Part shown: positions 35,372-44,573 of the stretch, in pieces
Layout: each line of letters begins with the position of its first letter
Position numbering within the stretch: position 1 is the first letter of the stretch
From: Paenibacillus sp. HGH0039
GTDB lineage: Bacteria > Bacillota > Bacilli > Paenibacillales > NBRC-103111
Length of the DNA stretch: 64,000 nt
Assembly: GCF_000411255.1 (NCBI RefSeq)
Contig: NZ_KE150413.1
Span: 486,794 to 550,793, forward strand
Direction of reading: 5' to 3'
Translations under genes and position numbers: made by a program
The notes under the pieces: model-generated
What the model was told of the DNA's origin: nothing
Database searches by the model: none
What the model saw: only the letters and a program-made list of their open reading frames with translations

Positions 35372-35866
35372 TTAGCGGTTATCGACTTTTTCCGGGTAAA
35401 GGTCGTGGTTCATCAGGCGGTGTTCCGCCATCTGCTCGTACTTGGTGCCGGGACGTCCGTAATTGCAGTAAGGATCGATGGAGATCCCGCCCCGCGGAGT
35501 GAATTTGCCCCAGACCTCAATGTATTTCGGGTCCATGAGCTTGATCAGATCGTTCATAATGATGTTCATGCAGTCCTCATGGAAATCGCCGTGATTGCGG
35601 AAGCTGAACAGGTATAGTTTGAGCGATTTGCTTTCGACCATTTTGGCGTCCGGCATATAGCTGATATAAATGGTGGCAAAATCGGGCTGTCCCGTAATCG
35701 GGCACAGGCTCGTAAACTCCGGGCAGTTGAATTTGACGAAATAATCCCGGTAAGGGTGTTTATTATCAAAGGATTCAAGCACCTGCGGCGCATAATTAAA
35801 CGGATATTGTGTCTGCTGGTTGCCCAGCAGGGTGAGATCGAGATCTTCCTGGTTTCTTCCGGCCAT
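35372..35866 (-). CDS. queF: NADPH-dependent preQ0 reductase
   Basis: This 164-residue enzyme reduces 7-cyano-7-deazaguanine to preQ1 in queuosine synthesis. It has the type I QueF signature: Cys in [14 protein letters not shown], with the Asp of the same motif, [16 protein letters not shown], and [15 protein letters not shown] 35866 has GGAGGTG just before it. The 190 nt between queE and queF carry nothing I can name. It is the last gene of the que operon and precedes a terminator. Confidence 0.94.
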   Translation of the reverse strand: MAGRNQEDLDLTLLGNQQTQYPFNYAPQVLESFDNKHPYRDYFVKFNCPEFTSLCPITGQPDFATIYISYMPDAKMVESKSLKLYLFSFRNHGDFHEDCMNIIMNDLIKLMDPKYIEVWGKFTPRGGISIDPYCNYGRPGTKYEQMAEHRLMNHDLYPEKVDNR

Positions 35867-36057
35867 AAAGGCACCTCCGGTTTTAAGTTTGTAAAAGTGC
35901 GAGGGCCGCATGATAGGCATACTGCAAGAAAGCATGCTGCTATGCTGTCGATAAGCAAGATGCAAGCAAGTCTGCCGGGGTAACATGCTGGAGCTCTGAT
36001 TTGGGCGGTCAACCGCCTTGGACGGATGCAGGGTCAGGCCACTGCCATCCTCGGAGA

Positions 36058-36885
36058 TCATACGCCCCGCTTGTTGCCCCACAGCAGGGCGTGAAGCTGA
36101 GGCAGCACGCGCACGTCGTTAAGATCCTCGGACGCCATCGTCAGGTCGACGAGCCACTCGTATTTGCGCAGCAGCTGCCCGCGAAGCAGGTCGTCGTCCG
36201 CGAGTCGGACGTCCTCATTGCCCGCCTGCAGGTAGAACGGGACGGCAGGGTAGCGGCGGTGGACTTCCCGGGCGAACGCGAAATCGCGTTCGTCGAACAC
36301 GACCACCTTGAGGCTGATGCCGTCCGGGTTCAGCCGCCGGACGATGTCGTCCAGCTTGGCGAAGTCCGTCTCCATGCCGGAGCTTGGCGGCTTGGGAGAG
36401 AGCGTGACCTCGTCGATCTCGGTCAGCCAGTCCTGCCAGCGGGAGCCCTGCGTCTCGACGGCGGTGCGGATGCCTTTGGCCCGCAGCAGCTTCACGAGCG
36501 GGCCCAGGCTGCGCAGGAGGGCGGGATTGCCGCCCGACAAGGTCACGTGGGAGAAGCGGCTGCCGCCGGTGCGGACGAGCTCCTCCCAGACCGCTTCCGC
36601 GGTGAGCGGACGGATATCGCCTGCGCCCGATCCGTCCCACGTAAACGCGGAATCGCACCAGGAGCAGCGGTAATCGCAGCCGGCGGTGCGCACGAACATC
36701 GTCTTGCGCCCGATGACCATGCCCTCGCCCTGGACTGTCGGGCCGAAGATTTCGAGCACGGGGATGGTTGCTTCACCCGCTGCTGCTTTGCCCGGTGGGG
36801 ACACGGCAGCATCCGCCGGTTTGCCCGCTGCAGGCAAGGTCCGCGGAGGGGACGGGACCGCAGCGTTTGTATGGCTTGCGCTCAT
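36058..36885 (-). CDS. queE: 7-carboxy-7-deazaguanine synthase (radical SAM)
   Basis: This 275-residue enzyme turns CPH4 into 7-carboxy-7-deazaguanine. The radical SAM cluster motif is CDYRCSWC (CX3CX2C), after [19 protein letters not shown]. Further family marks are [12 protein letters not shown] and TQGSRW. The N-terminal 35 residues are Ala/Pro-rich and probably not structured. ATG 36885 overlaps the queD stop by ATGA; a GTG 12 nt earlier is an alternative. The family is variable, so length alone is not informative. Confidence 0.9.
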   Translation of the reverse strand: MSASHTNAAVPSPPRTLPAAGKPADAAVSPPGKAAAGEATIPVLEIFGPTVQGEGMVIGRKTMFVRTAGCDYRCSWCDSAFTWDGSGAGDIRPLTAEAVWEELVRTGGSRFSHVTLSGGNPALLRSLGPLVKLLRAKGIRTAVETQGSRWQDWLTEIDEVTLSPKPPSSGMETDFAKLDDIVRRLNPDGISLKVVVFDERDFAFAREVHRRYPAVPFYLQAGNEDVRLADDDLLRGQLLRKYEWLVDLTMASEDLNDVRVLPQLHALLWGNKRGV

Positions 36886-37370
36886 TCGGACATCCACTCC
36901 CGTCGCGCTTCGGCATAACTCGTCGGCGTCTCGTACAGACGGACGAATTCGACCCGTCCGCCCCGGGCTTTCGCCTGCATCTCATCCGACTGCAGAGCCG
37001 TCTCCATCTGTTCGTACAGCCAGACGACCATATTCTCGGCGGTGGTGTTCATGGGCGGGAGCGTCTCATTCAGATACCGGTGATCGAGATAAGGCTCGAT
37101 CCGGGTTTTCCAGATGTCTTTGATTTCTCCGAAATCAAGCGTGAGGCCAATCTCGTTGACATAGCCGCTGATTCCGTAAACGGCTTTGTACGTATGGCCG
37201 TGAAGGTTTTTGCACTTGCCCTCGTAAGCGTGCAGATGATGCGCCGCGTCGAACGTAAACTCTTTGGAAACGAGGACGCGCTTGGTATGGTAACGGAGCT
37301 GTTCGTGCCGGATGTCCTGCCCGTACTGCTGAAGGTTCTCTACGATGCGAAATTCGCCGGGCGTTTTCAT
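36882..37370 (-). CDS. queD: 6-carboxy-5,6,7,8-tetrahydropterin synthase
   Basis: This 162-residue zinc enzyme makes CPH4 from dihydroneopterin triphosphate. The zinc His residues and catalytic Cys lie in [30 protein letters not shown] and LDHRYLNE follow, with a conserved Glu-rich tail. The start ATG 37370 overlaps the queC stop (ATGA). An N-terminal extension of about 25 residues precedes the usual core. Confidence 0.93.
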   Translation of the reverse strand: MKTPGEFRIVENLQQYGQDIRHEQLRYHTKRVLVSKEFTFDAAHHLHAYEGKCKNLHGHTYKAVYGISGYVNEIGLTLDFGEIKDIWKTRIEPYLDHRYLNETLPPMNTTAENMVVWLYEQMETALQSDEMQAKARGGRVEFVRLYETPTSYAEARREWMSE

Positions 37371-38032
37371 CGGGTCTCGGCTCCTTCGCGCTCCAGAAGA
37401 TAGTTCTGCAGACCGGCCGAACGGAGCTTGCATGCCGGGCACTCGCCGCAGCCGTCCCCGACGATGCCGTTATAGCATGTAAGCGTCTTGGTGCGCACAA
37501 AATCGAAAGCTCCCAGCTCGTCGGAAAGCTTCCACGTTTCCGCTTTATTCAGCCACATTAGCGGCGTATGGATAACGAATGGATAATCCATGGATAAGTT
37601 CAGAGTCACGTTAAGGGATTTTACGAAAGCGTCCCGGCAGTCCGGGTAGCCGCTGAAATCCGTCTCGCACACGCCGGTAACGAGGTGTCTGGCCCCGGCC
37701 CCTTTGGCGTATACGCCTGCAAACGAAAGGAACAGCAGGTTGCGTCCGTCCACGAACGTGGAAGGAAGCTCGCCTTCTTTTTCTTCAATTTCGATATCGG
37801 CGCGCGTCAGCGCATTGGGTGCGAGTTGGTTCAGCAGGCTCATGTCCAGTACGGTGTTCTTTACGCCAAGCTCGCGCGCAATCTGCGCCGCGCATTCGAT
37901 TTCGAGTTTATGGCGCTGCCCGTAATCGAACGTGAGCGTCTCCACCTCGCCAAAATGCTTCAGGGCCCAGAACAGACACGTCGTGCTGTCTTGTCCGCCG
38001 CTGAATACGACAACCGCTTTTTCATGTTTCAT
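37367..38032 (-). CDS. queC: 7-cyano-7-deazaguanine synthase
   Basis: This 221-residue ATP-dependent enzyme converts CDG to preQ0. The PP-loop is [14 protein letters not shown] at the N-terminus, and the C-terminal zinc site is visible as [19 protein letters not shown], with four Cys. ATG 38032 has AAAGGAGA upstream. It is first in the operon queC-queD-queE-queF, led by a preQ1 riboswitch 200 nt upstream. Confidence 0.95.
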   Translation of the reverse strand: MKHEKAVVVFSGGQDSTTCLFWALKHFGEVETLTFDYGQRHKLEIECAAQIARELGVKNTVLDMSLLNQLAPNALTRADIEIEEKEGELPSTFVDGRNLLFLSFAGVYAKGAGARHLVTGVCETDFSGYPDCRDAFVKSLNVTLNLSMDYPFVIHTPLMWLNKAETWKLSDELGAFDFVRTKTLTCYNGIVGDGCGECPACKLRSAGLQNYLLEREGAETR

Positions 38033-38230
38033 CGCTCTTCCGTCTCCTTTTAAATAAAAAATAGGTGATGGAGAGAGTTCTTGATCCGTCATTTTAAACA
38101 AAACAAAAACAATGCCTCAAGGAAGGACGCAGCGCAAGCATAAAGCGAACCGGAAGTGAACGTCAAAAAAACGTACACCTAGCGCCCGCTTTTTAAGCAG
38201 CTGTGCCCGAATATCCAGGGATATTGTTTT

Positions 38231-38269
38231 TCCTTAGTTTTTTATAGAGGGAGTTCGCGAACCTCTCCC
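38231..38269 (-). promoter_or_regulatory. preQ1-I riboswitch controlling the que operon
   Basis: On the minus strand GAGAGGTTCGCGAACTCCCT is followed by CTATAAAAAACTAAGGA. This is the class-I preQ1 aptamer: GAG(A)GGTT hairpin closing stem, C-rich loop and the A-rich tail ending in CTAAGG. It starts about 235 nt and ends about 200 nt before queC. AATATCC/GGATATT forms a small hairpin just downstream; I could not define a terminator or a sequestered ribosome site with certainty. Confidence 0.88.
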
Positions 38270-38514
38270 ATATGCGCGGAGCATATGGATTTTCTTATTG
38301 GGTTATGAATCCGGCACTTCCTTGTTCCGTTCCAAGCCGTGCCGCGCATCAGAACCGTCTCATTATAACGCATTTGACCCGCCCATGTAAGGGAGCGGTG
38401 GAAATTTCCTTTATAATCGAACAATCTCAGCAGGGGATCGTGATGCCGTTCTATACTGAAGGTAACAAAAAGCCCTCCCTAATCAACGTTAGTAGGAGGC
38501 GGATGGAGGTATTC

Positions 38515-39336
38515 ATGCACGGAAATAGGCCGGATTCGGCAAATGAGGCTGCTATAAGAACCAAGGAAGGCCACGCACCTGTTGCCATCGTCACGGGAGT
38601 TTCCCGCCGGATCGGTATCGGCGCCGCTATATGCCGGGCGCTGGCGGCCAAAGGAATGGATGTGCTATTCACATCCTGGACCGCATTCGATAAGGGAATG
38701 CCCTGGGGAGCGGATGAAGAGGGGCCTGACGCGATTCTGCGGGAGCTGGCCGAGTCGGGAGTCCGCTGCGAAAGACTGGAGATCGACCAGTCCGATCCGG
38801 AAGCGGCGAAGCGAATTGTGGACGAAACGGAGAAGCGGCTCGGGTTTCCGTCAGTCCTCGTCAATAATGCGGCCTACTCGGTGAATGACGGGTACGAGAA
38901 GCTTGATGCGGCGACTCTGGATGCCCATTACGCCGTGAACATGAGGGGCACGGCCCTGCTCAGCGTGGAATTCGGCCGCCGGTTTAACCGGGGATCGGGC
39001 GGCCGGATTATTAACCTGACATCCGGCCAGTCTTTGGGGCCGATGCGGGGTGAGATCGCTTATGCGGCTACGAAGGCCGCTGTCGAAGCGATGACCGTCA
39101 CATTGGCTGCCGAGCTGGCTCCCAAAGGGATGACCGTCAACGCGGTCAATCCCGGTCCGACCGACACCGGCTGGATAACGGAAGAGCTCCGGAACGGGCT
39201 CGCAGGTCAGTTCCCGTTCGGCCGGATCGGCAGACCGGAAGACGCCGCCAGACTGATCGCATTTCTCGCGGGCGAGGAAGCGGAGTGGATTACGGGCCAG
39301 ATCCTCCATTCGGAGGGCGGCTTTCGGCTCAGGTAA
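38515..39336 (+). CDS. Short-chain dehydrogenase/reductase
   Basis: This 273-residue SDR has the cofactor motif TGVSRRIGIGAAICRAL, the NAG-like VNNAAYS, catalytic Ser in NLTSGQS, and YAATK with catalytic Tyr and Lys. PG near the C-terminus (NAVNPGPTDTGW) is standard. The charged start of the loop (SRRIG) suggests NADP. ATG 38515 is selected because GGAGG lies 5 nt upstream; longer frames run back into the que leader. Substrate unknown. About 240 nt upstream of it (38270-38514) I see only a TATAAT without clear -35. Confidence 0.85.
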   Translation: MHGNRPDSANEAAIRTKEGHAPVAIVTGVSRRIGIGAAICRALAAKGMDVLFTSWTAFDKGMPWGADEEGPDAILRELAESGVRCERLEIDQSDPEAAKRIVDETEKRLGFPSVLVNNAAYSVNDGYEKLDAATLDAHYAVNMRGTALLSVEFGRRFNRGSGGRIINLTSGQSLGPMRGEIAYAATKAAVEAMTVTLAAELAPKGMTVNAVNPGPTDTGWITEELRNGLAGQFPFGRIGRPEDAARLIAFLAGEEAEWITGQILHSEGGFRLR

Positions 39337-39455
39337 CCATTTCGGTTTTTTTGTGGGCGTGCAACAATGCCTTTGGATGCCCCTTGCTCCCTTGAATGGG
39401 CCCAGTTGAACCGAGCAAACCCTGACTCGCCCAAGGCCAAGCTGGATGAAGAAAT

Positions 39456-39493
39456 AAAACGAGCTCTGCAGAACAGGCTGCAGAGCTCGTTTT
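39456..39493. terminator. Bidirectional terminator between SDR and cupin genes
   Basis: AAAACGAGCTCTGCAG and CTGCAGAGCTCGTTTT form a perfect 16-bp stem around AACAGG. It overlaps the stop of the minus-strand cupin gene. Confidence 0.8.
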
Positions 39494-39845
39494 ATTTTGC
39501 CTGCCCCGCAGGCTCGTCCACGAAAACCGTTTCCGCTTCTTTGGCTTCGAAGCAGAGATTGACGGTGCGCACGTCCGCCCTCGTCCGGTGAACCGTGCCC
39601 GCCGGAATCGTAAGCGTGTCGTTCGCTTTCAGCGAGGCAGTCGTTCCGTCCTCGAAGTCTATGAAGAGTTCTCCTTCAAGCACCATAAACAGTTCATCCG
39701 AATCGGGATGAAAATGCCAGCGGTAATTGCCGGTCATGACCGCGATGCGGAGCACATGCGAGTTTACGTCCGAAACGGCAAAGTTGACGTGCCGCTCTTG
39801 GATGTCCCGGGTAAGTTCAAGCAAATTTTGAGTAGTAAGGTTCAT
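39492..39845 (-). CDS. Cupin domain protein
   Basis: This 117-residue single-cupin protein has HFHPDSDELFMVLEGE (first motif with metal ligands His, His, Glu) and a second motif near PAGTVHRTRADV. Small cupins of this type have varied activities; none can be assigned. CAGGAGAAA precedes ATG 39845. It is last in a minus-strand set with DUF1992 and YnfA. Confidence 0.85.
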   Translation of the reverse strand: MNLTTQNLLELTRDIQERHVNFAVSDVNSHVLRIAVMTGNYRWHFHPDSDELFMVLEGELFIDFEDGTTASLKANDTLTIPAGTVHRTRADVRTVNLCFEAKEAETVFVDEPAGQAK

Positions 39846-39868
39846 CTCGGTTTCTCCTGTTTCTCTTC

Positions 39869-40264
39869 CTATTCGGACGGTTTATCCGGTTCTGCGGAAA
39901 ATTTCGTTTCGATCCGGTCCCGGTACAGGGCAAGCGCGGGCGAGAGGTTCATGCTCCGCTCTTCCATTAACATATTGAAGCGGAGCTTCTTCGCGTTGAG
40001 TGTTTTCTTCAGCTTGCCTCGTTCCTCTTCGTCATGACAGCATGCAAGGAGTTCCTCCAGTGTGATCATGTCTTTGCGGAGCTGCATTTCTTCGGGAAGG
40101 AATCCTGAATTTTTCATGATTTTATACGACAAACGAAGCTCTTCCGGAACAGCGGACCAATCTTCGAGAACGAGCGGCTTGCCTTTGCCGGGCAGATGGT
40201 CGAAATCGCCGTTTCGAATCGCTTCTTGAATGCGCTGCTCTACCAGACTGTCGAGAAAGTTCAT
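39869..40264 (-). CDS. DUF1992 (DnaJ-homologue subfamily C member 28-like) protein
   Basis: This 131-residue protein has the DUF1992 domain: VEQRIQEAIRNGDFDHLPGKG, KPLVLEDWSAVPEELRLSYK, and NSGFLPEEMQLRKDM. Function unknown. GAAGGAGGAG precedes ATG 40264. It lies 23 nt upstream of the cupin gene. Confidence 0.85.
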   Translation of the reverse strand: MNFLDSLVEQRIQEAIRNGDFDHLPGKGKPLVLEDWSAVPEELRLSYKIMKNSGFLPEEMQLRKDMITLEELLACCHDEEERGKLKKTLNAKKLRFNMLMEERSMNLSPALALYRDRIETKFSAEPDKPSE

Positions 40265-40292
40265 AAGTTAACTCCTCCTTCAAGACGTCAGA

Positions 40293-40613
40293 TCAGGTTC
40301 TGGGCGCCCACAAAATAATGGACACGCCGATGATGCAAACGGCCGCGCCGAGCCAATCGTAGAAATCGGGGGTCTTTTTGTCCACAAGCCATCCCCACAC
40401 TACGGCGAGTACGACAAAAACGCCCCCGTATGCGGCATAGACCCGTCCGAAAGAAGGAAAGGCCTGGAGAGTCGGGATAATTCCGTACAGGACGAGCACA
40501 AGGCTGCCCGCGATTCCGTATCCGACAGGCTTGCCCTCGCGGAGCCACAGCCAGACGAGATAACCGCCTCCGATTTCCGCGAGCCCGGCGATCACAAATA
40601 AAAGCATGGACAT
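40293..40613 (-). CDS. YnfA/UPF0060 family membrane protein
   Basis: This 106-residue protein has four TM helices and the family pattern [40 protein letters not shown] and [17 protein letters not shown]. YnfA proteins resemble small multidrug resistance transporters, but their substrate is uncertain. GGAGGTT precedes ATG 40613. It appears to be first in a short operon with DUF1992 and cupin. Confidence 0.88.
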   Translation of the reverse strand: MSMLLFVIAGLAEIGGGYLVWLWLREGKPVGYGIAGSLVLVLYGIIPTLQAFPSFGRVYAAYGGVFVVLAVVWGWLVDKKTPDFYDWLGAAVCIIGVSIILWAPRT

Positions 40614-40684
40614 CTCAGGAACCTCCGGCGGAAGTATGTTGCAGCAGGAGTTTAGGCGGATTTACCGCCGGTTCCTGCAAAAAT

Positions 40685-40714
40685 AAAGACATGAAGCGGA
40701 ACCCTCATGTCTTT
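40685..40714 (-). terminator. Terminator of the RluA-YwbE operon (minus strand)
   Basis: AAAGACATGA and TCATGTCTTT form a perfect 10-bp stem; on the minus strand it is followed by ATTTTTGC. Confidence 0.7.
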
Positions 40715-40739
40715 GCCTACTGCTTATGACGTTCAAAGT

Positions 40740-40967
40740 TTAGACACCCATACGTCTTCTTTGATTGTTTTGTTTCTTGGTCTGCTGGCTTTTCATCATC
40801 TGATTGCCGGTTACCTGGTGCTTCTGCTGGGAGTTGGCTTGGGCTTGCGCCGCTTTCTTCTGGGCCATTTTCTGTTTCATGGCTTCCGCGAGCGAAACTT
40901 TGCGCGGCTCGGCCCCTTCGGCCGGTTGTGTTTCTGCGGATTGCGGTGTCTGTTGATTCTCTGACAT
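40740..40967 (-). CDS. Small Gln/Lys-rich hypothetical protein, 75 residues
   Basis: This protein is almost entirely polar, with a short helical core (SLAEAMKQKMAQKKAAQAQ) and a basic Gln/Asn-rich tail (QQTKKQNNQRRRMGV). No family is recognised. ATG 40967 has GAGGTG 6 nt before it. It follows YwbE by 66 nt and precedes the terminator. A nucleic-acid-binding role fits its charge and neighbours but is a guess. Confidence 0.6.
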   Translation of the reverse strand: MSENQQTPQSAETQPAEGAEPRKVSLAEAMKQKMAQKKAAQAQANSQQKHQVTGNQMMKSQQTKKQNNQRRRMGV

Positions 40968-41033
40968 TCGTATCACCTCACTGCGTTCATTACTTTTAGT
41001 TTATTGGTTTTCAGGGCGCTTTACAATAGGGTT

Positions 41034-41234
41034 TCAGGGCTCTTGTACAATTTCCTGCACCCGTCCGACCTGGCCGTCCGTCAGTCTGACTTTGATGCCG
41101 TGGGGATGATTGGGCGAATTCGTCAAAATATCTTTCACGACTCCGCGCGTCCGTTTGCCTGTACGCTGATCCTGTTTGAGCACAATGTCGACGGTCAGTC
41201 CGGCATGGATATTTTTTCTCGATTGTCCGTTCAT
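41034..41234 (-). CDS. ywbE: YwbE family protein
   Basis: This 66-residue protein matches YwbE (DUF2196): NIHAGLTVDIVLKQDQRTGK, RTRGVVKDILTNSPNHPHGI and KVRLTDGQVGRVQ. It looks like a small beta-barrel. Function unknown. It starts 12 nt after the RluA gene, so the two are in one operon. Confidence 0.88.
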   Translation of the reverse strand: MNGQSRKNIHAGLTVDIVLKQDQRTGKRTRGVVKDILTNSPNHPHGIKVRLTDGQVGRVQEIVQEP

Positions 41235-41246
41235 GGGATTCTCCTT

Positions 41247-42200
41247 TTATGAAGTGGGCTTGCTGGCGAAAACCCGCAGAAACTTGCCCGGAATTTGGGT
41301 CTCGAACCGCATTGGCTGTCCCGTGGAAGGATGCTCGAACGCGATGACCCGGGCGTGTAAACCGAGCCGGCCGATCGTGTTTTTCACGGAGCCGTACTTC
41401 TTGTCGCCGACAACCGGATGGCCGATGTCCTGCATGTGGACGCGGATTTGGTTTTTACGGCCCGTTTCGAGCTGAACTTCAAGCAGGGAGTAGTCGGAGG
41501 AAGCCTGCAGCACTTTATAATGCGTGACCGCCTTCTGTCCGCCGTTATCCACGGGACTGGAGTACATCAGCAGCGTTTTGCTTTCTTTCAGCCAGGAGAC
41601 GATCGTACCCTCGGGCTTCTTGACCTTTCGTTCGACGAGGGCTACGTAGGAGCGCTCGTGCACGGCCTCCTGCCAGGCGGTTTGAAGCGTCTGCTGGGTT
41701 TTCTCGTTCTTGGCGAAAAGCATAACGCCCGACGTATCCCGGTCCAGCCGGTGGACGACGAAAATACGCGCTTTCGGGTCTTTTCTGCGGACATGCTCGG
41801 TCAGCTGCCAATAGGCGGTCAATTCCTTCTCGTCTCCGCCGGAGATCGAAAGAAGGCCCGCTTCTTTATTGATAACCAGAAGGTCCTCGTCTTCATGCAG
41901 TATGTGCAGTCCGATCGGTTTCTCCTCTTCGGTAACGACGCTCCACTGAACCGTAACGCGGTCGCCGGGCTGGAGGGGATGGTCGTGGCGGGTCGTTTTT
42001 TTGCCGTTCACGGATACTTGGCCTCTGGACAGAATGCCCTTAACGGTGTTTCTTCCTTTATTCGCAAGCTTTTCAAGCAAAAATTTCATCAGTTCGGCCG
42101 GCTGCCCGATTTCGAATTGAGTCGGTTCTTTGTCCGTTTTCGGGGCGGCTGGCCTGGCCGGTTTCGTTTTGGAGTTAAAAGGGGGACGCTGTTTTCGCAT
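41247..42200 (-). CDS. RluA-family pseudouridine synthase
   Basis: This 317-residue RNA-modifying enzyme has an S4 domain (about 45-100, LEKLANKGRNTVKGILSRGQ) and a PseudoU_synth_2 domain with the catalytic Asp in VVHRLDRDTSGVMLF. GRKNQIRVHMQDIGHPVVGD lies near the C-terminus. The N-terminal 30 residues are basic and disordered. The RNA target (23S rRNA or tRNA) is unknown. GAAGGAG precedes ATG 42200. Confidence 0.9.
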   Translation of the reverse strand: MRKQRPPFNSKTKPARPAAPKTDKEPTQFEIGQPAELMKFLLEKLANKGRNTVKGILSRGQVSVNGKKTTRHDHPLQPGDRVTVQWSVVTEEEKPIGLHILHEDEDLLVINKEAGLLSISGGDEKELTAYWQLTEHVRRKDPKARIFVVHRLDRDTSGVMLFAKNEKTQQTLQTAWQEAVHERSYVALVERKVKKPEGTIVSWLKESKTLLMYSSPVDNGGQKAVTHYKVLQASSDYSLLEVQLETGRKNQIRVHMQDIGHPVVGDKKYGSVKNTIGRLGLHARVIAFEHPSTGQPMRFETQIPGKFLRVFASKPTS

Positions 42201-42273
42201 AGGTTGGCTCCTTCGGATCTTCTATCCATTTACTATAGCGCATTGGGGAATTATTTTCACCCCGCCCGGGCTC

Positions 42274-42302
42274 GTGATAAGTGCCTGATCGAGTGATATA
42301 AT
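42274..42302 (+). promoter_or_regulatory. Putative promoter for the ABC transporter operon
   Basis: GTGATA (42274-42279), 17 bp, TATAAT (42297-42302); the leader to the start codon is about 100 nt. Confidence 0.5.
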
Positions 42303-42406
42303 GGAAAAGCTGGAATTCCTTTTGGGAAAATGAACGCGAAATTCGTACTTGGTTCGGCATCCGCCGGAACAAAACGTACATAAAAATGGAATAAAGGAGG
42401 CTGGGA

Positions 42407-43378
42407 ATGCCGCAGACGGACGGATTATCAGACGAAATTCTCATTGATGTGGACGGGCTGGTCAAAACGTACGGAAGCTTCACGGCCGTAAACGGCGTGC
42501 GCTTCCAGGTACGCAAGGGAGAGGTGTTCGGGCTGCTCGGTCCCAACGGTGCGGGCAAGACCACGACCATCGAAATGATGGAAGGGCTGCGCAAGCCCGA
42601 CGGGGGAACGGCGCGTATTGCGGGGTACGACACCATCCGGGAGCTTCGCAAGGTCAAGGAAGTGATCGGCGTCCAGCTGCAATCGACCTCCTTGTTCGAT
42701 CTGCTGAAGGTGCGCGAGATCGTGGAGATGTACGCCAGCTTCTACCCGAAATCGGTGCCTGTCGGCCCCCTGCTCGCGGATATGACGCTGGAAGAGAAAG
42801 CGGGTGACCGCGTGAAGCATCTGTCCGGCGGACAGAAGCAGCGGCTCGCCATCGCGATCGCGCTGGTCAACGACCCGCAGGTGCTGTTCCTGGACGAGCC
42901 GACCACGGGTCTCGACCCGCAGGCGCGGCGCACGCTCTGGGACATTATCCTGCGCTTGAAGGAGAAGGGCAAGACCATCGTCCTGTCCACGCATTACATG
43001 GACGAGGCGCACGTGCTGTGCGACCGGATCTGCCTGATCGACAAGGGTCAGGTCGTCGCGCTGGATACGCCGGCCAACCTGGTGCGCAGCCTTCAATCGG
43101 AGAACGCGATTGAATTCCGGCTGCCCCAGGCGGAGTCGGCTTCCCCGCGGGAGCGGACGGAGCTGACGGACACGCTGCGCAGGCTCCAGGGCGTGAAGCA
43201 GGTGGAGCTTGCCCGCGACACCCTCGTGCTGTACACTGACCATCTCCAGCAGTCGCTCACCGGCCTGATCCGGGAGGCGGAGCTGCGGGGCTGGAAGCTG
43301 ACGGATCTGCTGACACGGACAGCCACGCTGGAGGACGTGTTCATTCACATGACAGGAAGGAGCCTGAGAGAAGAATGA
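42407..43378 (+). CDS. ABC transporter ATP-binding protein
   Basis: This 323-residue ATPase has Walker A GPNGAGKTTTIEMMEGL, the signature LSGGQKQRLAIAIAL, Walker B VLFLDEPTTGLDP and the switch His in STHYMDEA. The C-terminal 80 residues are typical of DrrA/NatA-like exporter subunits. AAAGGAGG precedes ATG 42407. The stop overlaps the permease start by ATGA. Substrate unknown; drug or lipid export is the usual role. Confidence 0.93.
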   Translation: MPQTDGLSDEILIDVDGLVKTYGSFTAVNGVRFQVRKGEVFGLLGPNGAGKTTTIEMMEGLRKPDGGTARIAGYDTIRELRKVKEVIGVQLQSTSLFDLLKVREIVEMYASFYPKSVPVGPLLADMTLEEKAGDRVKHLSGGQKQRLAIAIALVNDPQVLFLDEPTTGLDPQARRTLWDIILRLKEKGKTIVLSTHYMDEAHVLCDRICLIDKGQVVALDTPANLVRSLQSENAIEFRLPQAESASPRERTELTDTLRRLQGVKQVELARDTLVLYTDHLQQSLTGLIREAELRGWKLTDLLTRTATLEDVFIHMTGRSLREE

Positions 43379-44475
43379 AAGCGTACCTTCAATTGACGCT
43401 CGCACAGCTCCGGATTTTTATCCGGAACAAGCAGGTGCTTCTCTGGTCTTTTCTGTTCCCTGTCTTCTTCATGGTCATGTTCGGCACGTTCTTCGGAGGG
43501 GGCAGCAGCATGTCCATCAACGGAGTCGTCATCGACCAGGACCGGTCGGCCCAGTCGGCTCAATTGGTCGGCGCTCTGATGAAGACGCCTGCCATGAAGC
43601 TCAAACAGGAGGAGCACACGGCTCCGGGGCTCCAAAAGCTCAAGGACGGCAATCTTCAGATGGTGGTCGTCATCCCCGCGGGATACGGCAACAGACTCGA
43701 TGCCGCCGTCAAAGGGGGAGAGGCCTCCTCCGTCAACGTTTACTATGACCAGACGAACATGATGACCGCCGAGCTCGGCAAAACCGTCGTGGCCCAGGTG
43801 GCGGACGGCATCTCCAAAGAGAAGACCGCCTACAAGCCGGCGATAACGGTCAAAGCGGAAGGCGTTCAGGCGCTGAAGCTGTCGTATATCGACTTTCTCG
43901 TTCCCGGCATCGTGTCGATGATGATCATGTCCAACAACCTCAACGGTGTGGCGGGACAGATCGCCTCCTGGAGGGAGAGGGGCATTCTTCGACGGATGCA
44001 GAGCACCACGCTGAAGTCGTCCACGTTCATCGCCTCGCAAATCACGGCGAGGCTCTTGCTGAACGGACTTCAGGCGGTGATCGTTCTGCTCATCGCGTCC
44101 GTCATCTTCGGAACGAAAGTGAACGGCTCGTGGGGGCTGCTTCTGCTTTTCGTTATTCTCGGCACGCTGGCGTTTATGTCGGTCGGCTTTATCGTCGCGT
44201 CGCTGGCGAAAACACCGGAAAGCGCCGGACCGATCGCGGGATTTATTTCGTTCCCGATGCTCTTTCTGGGGGGCGTCTTCTTCTCGGCGGACAGCATCCC
44301 GTCTTTCCTCCAGCCGGTCGTGAACCTGATCCCGATCACGCATCTGTCGACGGCTATGCGGCAGGTCATGAACGTGGGGGCGGATTTAACCGTGCTGTGG
44401 CCGCAGGCCCTTATCCTCGGCGGCTGGATGGTCGTGGCTTTCGCGATCGCGAGTTTTACCTTCAAGTGGGAGTAA
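43375..44475 (+). CDS. ABC-2 type transporter permease
   Basis: This 366-residue protein has one N-terminal TM helix, an extracytoplasmic domain (about 45-170), and five more TM helices. NGVAGQIASWRERGILRRMQ and LGGVFFSADSIPSFLQPVV are typical of ABC-2 permeases (DrrB/YhgE-like). It pairs with the overlapping upstream ATPase. A terminator follows. Confidence 0.9.
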   Translation: MKAYLQLTLAQLRIFIRNKQVLLWSFLFPVFFMVMFGTFFGGGSSMSINGVVIDQDRSAQSAQLVGALMKTPAMKLKQEEHTAPGLQKLKDGNLQMVVVIPAGYGNRLDAAVKGGEASSVNVYYDQTNMMTAELGKTVVAQVADGISKEKTAYKPAITVKAEGVQALKLSYIDFLVPGIVSMMIMSNNLNGVAGQIASWRERGILRRMQSTTLKSSTFIASQITARLLLNGLQAVIVLLIASVIFGTKVNGSWGLLLLFVILGTLAFMSVGFIVASLAKTPESAGPIAGFISFPMLFLGGVFFSADSIPSFLQPVVNLIPITHLSTAMRQVMNVGADLTVLWPQALILGGWMVVAFAIASFTFKWE

Positions 44476-44510
44476 GGCGGACGTCATATAGGAACCGCCT
44501 GAATATAGAG

Positions 44511-44549
44511 CAAAGAACCGTTTCCGTAACAGGAAGCGGTTCTTTTATT
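44511..44549 (+). terminator. Rho-independent terminator after the ABC operon
   Basis: AAAGAACCGTTTCC pairs with GGAAGCGGTTCTTT (one G-T) around GTAACA, followed by T-rich sequence; could serve the convergent gene too. Confidence 0.7.
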
Positions 44550-44573
44550 GTTTTGATAAAAGGCTCCGTACAT

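Noticed and set aside
35867-36057. Second preQ1 riboswitch before queF
   Set aside because: No CTATAAAAAACTAAGG-like tail or closing stem is present in the queE-queF gap.
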